In this document: piece after piece, positions 1-5,009 of the stretch | Layout of the letters: each line of letters opens with the position of its first letter | Position numbering within the stretch: position 1 is the first letter of the stretch | Source: Pseudomonadota bacterium | GTDB taxonomy: Bacteria; Pseudomonadota; Alphaproteobacteria; UBA8366; GCA-2717185 | DNA length: 11,717 nt | Assembly (NCBI GenBank): GCA_027619655.1 | Contig: JAQCHR010000060.1 | Coordinates: 1-11,717, forward strand | Direction of reading: 5' to 3' | The notes under the pieces: generated by a model | Told to the model about the DNA's origin: nothing | What the model saw: only the letters and a program-made list of their open reading frames with translations | The model's database searches: none | Made by a program: the position numbers and the translations under genes

Positions 1-541
1 CGACCATGTTCTTGGACAGGGGCACGGCGGTCGATTCCGGCATCGCCGCGACCTGGGCCAGCTTCTCCGCCGCCCAGTCCGGCGGGGTGCCAAAGAACAT
101 GCCGGCGAACATATCCGTCACCAGCTTCTCGAACCCTTTCGCAGCCAGCGCCTTGTCATAGGCTTCGTATTGCGCCTCTTTGGTCCCCACGGTGCGGCTG
201 CCATCGACGAGCACGATGCCCGCAACCCGGTCCGGTGCCCGGGTACAGGCTTCCGTCACGACACGGCAACCCATGGAATGGCCAACGAGGATGGCGCCTT
301 TCAGGTTTTCCCGGGCCAGCAGGTCCGCGACATCCTGGCCAAGCTGGTCGATCGTCAGCGGTTCCTCACCCAGCGGCGACCGCCCCATGCCCCGCAGGTC
401 GAGCGCAATCGTTTCATGCGTTTTCGCGAAATGCGCGACCTGGAAACGCCAGTCCTCCAGGCGGCAAAGGTATCCGTGGACGAAGACAATTGGCGGCGCG
501 CCTTTCCCCTGGCGCACAAAGTTCAGTCTGCAATCCGGCAT
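1..541 (-). CDS. Alpha/beta hydrolase, N-terminal 180 residues (cut by window start)
   Basis: This is a serine hydrolase of the alpha/beta fold, probably cytoplasmic because no signal peptide is visible. The substrate is unknown; esterases, lactonases and C-C hydrolases share this fold. The start MPDCRLNFVRQGKG is chosen because GGGAGGA lies a few bases upstream of the ATG. Visible features in order are the oxyanion-hole HGY at residues 22-24, the DLRGMG turn at 48-53, the nucleophile elbow GHSMG at 87-91 with Ser89, and the strand LVDGSR at 111-116. These positions are typical for the family. The start of the cap region follows, then the window ends. Family members usually run to about 250-280 residues, so the catalytic Asp and His lie outside. 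It diverges from the selenoprotein gene across a 242-bp gap. The fold is secure; the specific function is not. Confidence 0.9.
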   Translation of the reverse strand, partial: MPDCRLNFVRQGKGAPPIVFVHGYLCRLEDWRFQVAHFAKTHETIALDLRGMGRSPLGEEPLTIDQLGQDVADLLARENLKGAILVGHSMGCRVVTEACTRAPDRVAGIVLVDGSRTVGTKEAQYEAYDKALAAKGFEKLVTDMFAGMFFGTPPDWAAEKLAQVAAMPESTAVPLSKNMV

Positions 542-620
542 CTGTTCCTCCCACGGCTCGATTTTCGGTTGCCCTGCTGTACAGCAGATGGTTTCGTACA
601 CGCAACCGAATAGCGGATAA

Positions 621-661
621 CGGGTGACTAACCGCGCCTGCCGGCGCCGTGGTGTCACCCG
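621..661. repeat. Inverted repeat / long hairpin in the divergent intergenic region
   Basis: The arms CGGGTGAC (621-628) and GTCACCCG (654-661) are exact reverse complements. After a two-base bulge (629-630) the stem continues with ACCGCG (631-636) against CGTGGT (648-653), including one G-U pair. No T-run follows on either strand, so it is not a standard terminator. It lies 80 bp upstream of the hydrolase start and about 120 bp upstream of the selenoprotein start, so it could be an operator or a structured leader for either gene. The rest of the 542-783 gap shows no gene and no strong promoter. A weak TTGCCC at 734-739 has no convincing -10 partner. Confidence 0.5.
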
Positions 662-783
662 AAAACGCCGCAATAGCCGGCATCCCGGTCCAGGCTGGAA
701 CAACGCCGCGATCGTCGCATATTAAGCACCAGATTGCCCTGTTCCTGGAACCGGGTATTGGAAAGGATTACGGGAGCCTGCAT

Positions 784-1002
784 ATGAAAATCACGATCGA
801 ATACTGCGCTGTTTGAAACTACGAACCAAGAGCCCTCCGTGCGAGGGACCTCATACTGGCCGCACGCAATGCCGACGTCACACTGATTGCCGGCCGAAAC
901 GGTGTTTTCGATATCAAGATCGACGGCGCATTGGCCTATTCCAAAAAAGAAACTGGCCGCTTTCCGACGGATGAAGAGGTGAAAGCATTACCTGCACGCT
1001 AG
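784..1002 (+). CDS. selW: SelW/Rdx-family (SelT/SelW/SelH) selenoprotein, UGA 814-816 read as selenocysteine
   Basis: This encodes a small thioredoxin-like redox protein, probably cytoplasmic. ATG 784 has GGGAG at 772-776, seven bases upstream. The frame reads MKITIEYCAV, then TGA at 814-816, then NYEPRALRARDL and onward with no further stop until TAG 1000-1002. With the TGA as selenocysteine the product is 72 residues, a normal length for bacterial Rdx proteins. Diagnostic features are the beta-strand plus redox motif EYC-A-V-U (Cys8, Sec11), the N-Y-x-P-R-A helix start at 12-17, the AGRNGVFDIKIDG strand-turn region at about 36-48, and the family signature S-K-K-E-T-G-R-F-P near 53-61. Conservation on both sides of the TGA argues against a pseudogene. 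Rdx proteins use a CxxU or CxxC pair and are thought to act as thiol oxidoreductases, but the physiological partner is not established. SelA, SelB, SelC and SelD would be needed elsewhere in the genome. Ordinary gene callers would miss this gene. Confidence 0.93.
830..852 (+). promoter_or_regulatory. Putative bacterial SECIS element
   Basis: The hairpin lies inside the coding region just after the recoded UGA. The upper stem is CCCTC (833-837) with GAGGG (843-847), closing a five-base loop CGUGC (838-842). GAG (830-832) with CUC (850-852) extends the stem past a two-base bulge (848-849). The distance from the UGA to the apical loop is 21 nt and a G-U lies in the loop. As I recall the bacterial SECIS rules, they require a short stem, a small loop with a G in its first two positions, and roughly 16-37 nt spacing; this hairpin fits. 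SelB would bind it to deliver selenocysteinyl-tRNA. The structure is inferred by eye, with no folding energy calculated. Confidence 0.8.
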
Positions 1003-1103
1003 AACAGATTCACATGCTTGGCTTGCCGCCGGGACAGCCAACCCTGACACACTGTATGAAGGCATAACGCAGGGAACGGTATCAACGGCAGGCAATCTGC
1101 TCT

Positions 1104-1109
1104 TATAAT
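1104..1109 (+). promoter_or_regulatory. TATAAT -10 hexamer directly in front of the methyltransferase start
   Basis: A perfect TATAAT ends six bases before ATG 1116. No Shine-Dalgarno sequence lies in front of that ATG. A transcript starting at the usual distance from this hexamer would begin at or next to the ATG, giving a leaderless mRNA. The -35 region is poor: TATCAA at 1080-1085 with an 18-bp spacer is the best candidate. The call rests on the hexamer match and its position only. Confidence 0.4.
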
Positions 1110-1115
1110 CCGGCA

Positions 1116-1742
1116 ATGCCAGAATACCCGAAAAGTACCCCGCATCCTGAAGGCACCGCGAAAGTCGTGGCTCTTCAGGAGAACGTTTCCAGCGGCGGGG
1201 CGTTGTCGGCATTGCAGCGGCAATACGAAGCCTTCCCGTATCCGCCGCGCGATGTCGCGGCCGAAGCCGATGGGCTGGCAACAGGCTCGCCGAGCCATAT
1301 CCTCGAAATCGATCACTATGTCTTCGGCGGCAGGCGCGACTGGTCGAGACCGTTCCGCGCACTCGTTGCCGGCGGCGGCACGGGCGACGCGGCCATCATG
1401 CTGGGACAGCAATGCGCCGATATCGGTTGTCCGGCAGAAATCACGTATCTCGACCTTTCCGCATCGAGCATGAAGATTGCCGAAGGCCGCGCCCGCGAAC
1501 GTGGTCTTTCCAATATCACCTTCCGGCAGGGCAGCCTGCTGGATATTGCATCCTATCGCTGGCCGCCCTTCGATTACATCGACTGCTGCGGCGTCCTGCA
1601 TCACCTGCCGCAGCCGGAAGTCGGCCTGCGCGCGCTTGCATCCGTCCTGCATCCCGATGGCGGAATCGGCATCATGCTGTACGGTCGTTACGGGCGCACC
1701 GGAATATACGACATCCAGGCGATCCTTCGGGGCATTTGCTAG
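1116..1742 (+). CDS. Methyltransferase N-terminal fragment (208 residues, catalytic Rossmann domain)
   Basis: This is the part that would be translated from the interrupted gene. The N-terminal region carries LQRQYEAFPYPPRD (about residues 33-46), a characteristic lead-in of this methyltransferase group. The SAM-binding motif I is ALVAGGGTGD at about 87-96. The acidic end of strand 2 is YLDLSASS, and motif IV/V is FDYIDCCGVLHHLP, followed by LHPDGGIGIMLYGRYGRTG. Almost the whole SAM-binding core is present before the TAG, so a truncated protein could fold but would lack the C-terminal half. The methyl acceptor is unknown. The start is the first possible one: the frame is closed by TAA at 1065-1067 and no ATG, GTG or TTG lies between. 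There is no ribosome binding site, consistent with leaderless translation. Confidence 0.75.
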   Translation: MPEYPKSTPHPEGTAKVVALQENVSSGGALSALQRQYEAFPYPPRDVAAEADGLATGSPSHILEIDHYVFGGRRDWSRPFRALVAGGGTGDAAIMLGQQCADIGCPAEITYLDLSASSMKIAEGRARERGLSNITFRQGSLLDIASYRWPPFDYIDCCGVLHHLPQPEVGLRALASVLHPDGGIGIMLYGRYGRTGIYDIQAILRGIC

Positions 1743-1784
1743 CCCGGCGAAAGCCAGGCACAGCAAATTCCCACACTGCGCGCA

Positions 1785-2480
1785 TTGCTGGCGCAGTTGC
1801 CGGGTAGCAACCGGCTGGTTCGAAACCCGGTCATTCCGCATGACGGGGCGCAGTCCGATGCCGAACTCGTCGACAAATACCTGCACAGCCAGGATCGCGC
1901 CTATACGGTGCCGGAGATCGCGGCGCTATGTGATGCGGCGGGCATGCGGGTCGCTTCATTCGTGCCGTCCGGCCGCTACGATCCATCAACCTATATTGGC
2001 GACATATCCCTGCGCAGACGCTTTGCCGCACTGCCTGCGACGGAAAAAGCCACCGTCGCCGAGCTGATCGGCGGCAACATCGCCAAACATGTCTTTTACG
2101 CCGTCCCGGCAGCCGATCCGTTACGGCACAATGTCGTGACGGCCACGGCCATTCCGGTTCTGAAACACCGCACCGGCGCCGAACTGGCGGCTAAAATAAC
2201 ACCGGAAACGGCCTTTCAGGCCCGGTTCGATGATCTGACCGTACTCGCCGCGGCACCGCCGCTGACATCTGAAATTTTGCGCCGATGCAACAATGCCGCC
2301 AGCTTGGAGGATATCTATTTCGATCTCGTCGCAGGCCATCCCGGCATCGACTGGAACGGCTTCATGACGCAATTTCACGAATTATATGGCGCCCTGCACG
2401 GCCTGCTGAACGCCATGTTCCTGCGCCACGATCCGTTGGGATCACCAGCAGTCAGCCGTACACCGGCCGCACAAGGATAA
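1785..2480 (+). CDS. Methyltransferase C-terminal fragment (downstream of the amber stop)
   Basis: This is the remaining in-frame part of the methyltransferase. It includes HSQDRAYTVPEIAALCDAAGMRV, a helix-rich region typical of the C-terminal extension of this family, then GRYDPSTYIGD and a final helical domain ending near MFLRHDP. The only start available is TTG 1785, with no Shine-Dalgarno sequence in front of it, so independent translation is unlikely and the coordinates mark the open frame only. The coding character (third-position G/C bias and sensible protein composition) remains good throughout, so the stop is probably recent. The gene ends in TAA 2478-2480, overlapped by the ribosome binding site of the small ORF that follows. 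Confidence 0.55.
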   Translation: MLAQLPGSNRLVRNPVIPHDGAQSDAELVDKYLHSQDRAYTVPEIAALCDAAGMRVASFVPSGRYDPSTYIGDISLRRRFAALPATEKATVAELIGGNIAKHVFYAVPAADPLRHNVVTATAIPVLKHRTGAELAAKITPETAFQARFDDLTVLAAAPPLTSEILRRCNNAASLEDIYFDLVAGHPGIDWNGFMTQFHELYGALHGLLNAMFLRHDPLGSPAVSRTPAAQG

Positions 2481-2482
2481 AC

Positions 2483-2566
2483 ATGAGCGCAATTAACGTC
2501 GCCGCGCAACCGGCCGAACTTTTAGAAGGATCTCCGATGCCGCCGTGCGGCAGACCAAACCAGTAG
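2483..2566 (+). CDS. Small ORF of 27 codons, possibly the stub of a lost downstream gene
   Basis: ATG 2483 has AAGGA at 2473-2477, five bases upstream, the best ribosome binding site in this part of the window. It starts two bases after the methyltransferase stop, as expected for translational coupling. The peptide is MSAINVAAQPAELLEGSPMPPCGRPNQ, with one Cys and no signal peptide or membrane segment. I do not recognise it. The good initiation region with so short a frame suggests either a real small protein or the surviving 5' end of a gene whose remainder was deleted before 2567. A precursor peptide modified by the neighbouring methyltransferase is conceivable, but nothing beyond adjacency supports it. 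Confidence 0.3.
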   Translation: MSAINVAAQPAELLEGSPMPPCGRPNQ

Positions 2567-2710
2567 TCGAGGATACATTAGGGTTCCCGGCCAATCTGGA
2601 TTCTACCACAAATAGTAATTTATAAATACTCTATCATAAGACGAAACCCGTAAACAATTTGTTAGTCACTATCCGGTAGGTTTTGCAGACCGCGATGCTG
2701 ATCAGGGCCT
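2567..2710. other. A+T-rich intergenic region before the PAS gene
   Basis: This stretch is clearly richer in A+T than its surroundings, notably 2608-2665. It contains TATAAA-like and CATAAG-like segments that could serve as -10 elements, and a near-palindrome TAAACAATTTGTTA (2651-2664) resembling a small operator. No open frame of credible coding character was found. It is the likely promoter region of the PAS gene, but no clear -35/-10 pair can be assigned. Confidence 0.35.
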
Positions 2711-2713
2711 GTG

Positions 2714-3198
2714 ATGAATTCCTTTCGTGAGAGTATACTGCATCACAAACTGGTTCAGCTTTACGACTACTGGGACTCAATTCGCGATGACCGGGCCATG
2801 CCGGGACGGCGGGACATGGATCCCCTGGATATTCCCACTCTGCTGGCGAATATGGTGATGTACGATGTCGAACACGACCCGCTGCGGTTCCGGGTCCGAC
2901 TTTACGGGACCGCGCTGACAAAAATCACTGGCAACGATATCACCGGACACTATCTCGACGAGCCCGGTATATCCCCCGTTGCGCTCCTGACCAGACCGGC
3001 AAACGAAAAAGTCGTGCTGACAAAGACGCCTCACCTGCTTAAAGCGCCCTACCCTTCGGAAACTGGTAGCGGCGGTTTTTTTATCGTCTGTGTCTGCCGC
3101 TGTCCGACGACGGCCGAAAAGTCAGCATGTTGATGAACGGCTTTTACCGGGAAAAAAACATCATTGCCACGGCACAGCAGCACGCCGCTGTCGCCTGA
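2714..3198 (+). pseudogene. PAS_5 (PF07310-type) PAS-domain protein, frameshifted at a T7 run
   Basis: The first part reads MNSFRESILHHKLVQLYDYWDSIRDDR, then MDPLDIPTLLANM and DVEHDPLRFRVRLYGTALTKITGNDITGHYLD. That is the standard opening of PAS_5 proteins, single-domain PAS proteins of alphaproteobacteria of unknown signal. At seven consecutive T (3076-3082) the original frame turns into a Cys-rich tail (FIVCVCRC) ending at 3133. The frame one base back continues the family: FYRLCLPLSDDGRKVSMLMNGFY, ending at TGA 3196-3198. The joined product would be about 161 residues, the normal size. One missing T (eight instead of seven) would explain it, as polymerase slippage, sequencing error or true inactivation. 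T-TTT-TTT can also act as a slippery site. GTG 2711 directly before the ATG is an alternative start; ATG 2714 has the better spacing to AGGG at 2704-2707. Confidence 0.8.
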
Positions 3199-3285
3199 TA
3201 CGGACGCCCCGGGACTGCCGCGCCGGATCCGGAATGCCGCGGCATAAATCTGCTCTATCTTAATAGGTTAAAAGCAAATTCACGT

Positions 3286-3319
3286 GTTAATCGGAATCAC
3301 TTGGGTGATTCCGATTAAC
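3286..3319 (-). terminator. Perfect 15-bp palindrome after the GMC dehydrogenase, probable terminator
   Basis: GTTAATCGGAATCAC (3286-3300) and GTGATTCCGATTAAC (3305-3319) are exact complements around a four-base loop TTGG. Outer arms AAGCAAAT (3272-3279) and ATTTGCTT (3324-3331) also match, across an unpaired internal segment, and touch the last base of the GMC stop codon. On the minus strand the stem is followed by GAATTTGCTTTTAACC, a modest T-rich tail, so intrinsic termination of the operon is the simplest reading. It may also serve the plus-strand PAS gene. The stem is A+T-rich for this genome and unusually perfect, so a protein-binding site is an alternative. Confidence 0.65.
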
Positions 3320-3330
3320 CACGATTTGCT

Positions 3331-4935
3331 TCAGGCTGCCCTGTTGTCCTCGATAATCATGGCCGAGGCTTTCTCGCCGATCATGATCGTCGGCGCATTG
3401 GTATTGCCGGTCGTCACCGTCGGCATGACCGAGGCATCCACCACGCGCAGGCCTGAGATTCCGCGCACCCGCAATCGCGAATCCACAACCGCCATCGGGT
3501 CCTCGCCCATCTTGCAGGTACCGACGGGGTGGTAAATCGTATTGCCGTTTCTGTGGGTGTAATCCTTTACCGTATCGAAGGAATCCACCTCCGGGCCCGG
3601 CGCGAGTTCGCCTTTGCTGATCTCGGCGATGGCCGGCGAGGACAGGATTTTCCGGGTCTGCCGTATGCCGGACTGGGTGACCAGGACATCGCTGTCCGCC
3701 GACAGGTAATTGGGGCGAATAGCCGGACGCTCCATAGGGTCGCCGCTTTTCGCCAGGATCGTCCCGCGGCTGTCCGGGCGCACCGGGCAGACGGCGACGG
3801 TTATGCCGGGTTCCTTGTCGAAGGTCTTTATTTCGGTCACGCTGTAACTCGCCGGGGTGAACAGCAATTGCAGGTCGGGACTGCTGAGCCCTTCGCGGCT
3901 GCGGCAGAACACCATCGCGCTGGTCACGCCGAAGGTCAGCGCTCCGTTGGCGAACAGCGCGTATTTCACCGCCTCGCCCATCACGCGCAGTCCCCGCGAG
4001 AGCTGGTTGATCGACATCAGGTCGTGCCGCACCCGGTGCGAAATCCGCGTCACAAAATGGTCCGAAAGGTTCTTGCCGACGCCCGGCAGATCATGCCGGA
4101 CCGCGACACCGATGGATTGCAGGTGGTCGGCCGGGCCGATGCCGGAAATCTGTAGCAGATGCGGCGAATTGATCGCGCCGCCGGACACGACGACCTCGCG
4201 ATTCACCCGTACTTCCTCTTCTGGCCCATTGCCGCGGCGAAACGATACGCCGACGCATTTCTTTCCGTCGAACAACAGGCCGGTCGCCATTGCCTCGGTC
4301 ACGACCTGCAGGTTCGGCCGGGACCGCGCTTCCTTCAGGAATGTCTGCGCGGTGGAGGCGCGGAAACGCACGTCCCGGGTCATCTGAGAATAGCCAACGC
4401 CTTCCTGCTGCTTGCCGTTATAGTCGGGCGTGAAGGGATAGCCCGCCTGTTTCGCCGCTTCGACGAAGTAATGGGTCAGCGGCAGGATCGTGCGGTAATC
4501 CTCGACCTTCAGAACCCCGCCCTTGCCACGGATTTCCGGATCGCCGCCGCTGCGGTAATCCTCGGATTTCTTGAAATAGGGGAGTACGTCGTCATAGGAC
4601 CAGCCACGACAGCCCATCTGCGACCAGCCGTCGTAGTCCGCCGGATTGCCGCGTACATACAGCATGCCATTGATGGAACTTGATCCCCCCAATGTCTTGC
4701 CGCGCGGCCAGTGAATATTCCGCCCACCGGTCGATTTATCCGCCTCGGTCTCGTAATTCCAGTTCAGCACCGGATGCTGCAGCAGGGTGCGGATACCTGC
4801 CGGGATATGGATCATCGGGTGGCGGTCCGGCGGCCCCGCTTCCAGCAGCACGACCTTTGCCCCGTCCGCGCTCAACCGGTTCGCCAGAACGCAACCGGCC
4901 GAGCCGGCCCCCACAACCACATAATCCGCCTGCAT
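3331..4935 (-). CDS. GMC-family FAD-dependent dehydrogenase (choline-dehydrogenase-like)
   Basis: This is a flavoprotein oxidising an alcohol group of an unidentified substrate and passing electrons to a carrier or the quinone pool. Numbering from ATG 4935 (534 residues, the usual family length): the FAD dinucleotide motif GAGSAG is at 9-14 and the acidic strand LLEAG at 30-34. GMC signature 1 begins at PRGKTLGGSS near 78, and signature 2 (GAINSPHLLQISGIG) is at 253-267. The catalytic His is in YHPVGTCKMG (about 469), and the paired Asn is in GNTNAPT (about 513). All key residues are present. GTG 4938 is one codon upstream, but AGGGGA sits at better spacing for the ATG. The gene follows the IorB-like gene on the same strand with a 74-bp gap and ends at the palindrome, so it is probably the last gene of the operon. 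No signal peptide is seen, although its neighbour is Tat-exported. Confidence 0.95.
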   Translation of the reverse strand: MQADYVVVGAGSAGCVLANRLSADGAKVVLLEAGPPDRHPMIHIPAGIRTLLQHPVLNWNYETEADKSTGGRNIHWPRGKTLGGSSSINGMLYVRGNPADYDGWSQMGCRGWSYDDVLPYFKKSEDYRSGGDPEIRGKGGVLKVEDYRTILPLTHYFVEAAKQAGYPFTPDYNGKQQEGVGYSQMTRDVRFRASTAQTFLKEARSRPNLQVVTEAMATGLLFDGKKCVGVSFRRGNGPEEEVRVNREVVVSGGAINSPHLLQISGIGPADHLQSIGVAVRHDLPGVGKNLSDHFVTRISHRVRHDLMSINQLSRGLRVMGEAVKYALFANGALTFGVTSAMVFCRSREGLSSPDLQLLFTPASYSVTEIKTFDKEPGITVAVCPVRPDSRGTILAKSGDPMERPAIRPNYLSADSDVLVTQSGIRQTRKILSSPAIAEISKGELAPGPEVDSFDTVKDYTHRNGNTIYHPVGTCKMGEDPMAVVDSRLRVRGISGLRVVDASVMPTVTTGNTNAPTIMIGEKASAMIIEDNRAA

Positions 4936-5009
4936 CACGTCTTCCCCTGCTGGTCAATTCGGGGAAGCTTAGCGCGTCATCGCCGATCTGTCCCACCCTG
5001 GAACGGAAA

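Larger units (their letters stand above)
1116..2480 (+). pseudogene. Class I SAM-dependent methyltransferase gene interrupted by in-frame TAG (1740-1742)
   Basis: The 1116-1742 and 1743-2480 stretches are in the same frame with no indel. Together they form one protein of about 454 codons with a single amber stop as codon 209. The sequence directly after the TAG (PGESQAQQIPTLRALLAQLPG) continues smoothly into the second half, as expected for a linker in this family. A change of CAG or GAG to TAG would explain the interruption. The gene is therefore probably inactivated, unless the base is a sequencing error or an amber suppressor exists. Pyrrolysine recoding is unlikely because nothing in the window points to it. 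The broken PAS gene downstream suggests this stretch is under weak selection. Intact relatives are about this long and have the same N-terminal methyltransferase and C-terminal extension arrangement. Confidence 0.8.

Noticed and set aside
814..816. Reading the TGA as a simple nonsense mutation in a Cys-type Rdx gene
   Set aside because: The TGA sits exactly at the known Sec position, a SECIS-like hairpin follows at the right distance, and the rest of the frame is undamaged.
1018..1041. Short inverted repeat TTGGCT/AGCCAA after the selenoprotein gene
   Set aside because: Only six base pairs with a 12-base loop and no T-run; too weak to call a terminator.
1740..1742. Pyrrolysine insertion at the amber codon
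   Set aside because: The residue falls in a linker, nothing in the window suggests pyrrolysine machinery, and a point mutation from CAG or GAG is simpler.
999..1886. 295-codon minus-strand frame overlapping the methyltransferase
   Set aside because: The plus strand has clear SAM methyltransferase motifs; the antisense translation has none. Its existence does not rescue the interrupted gene.
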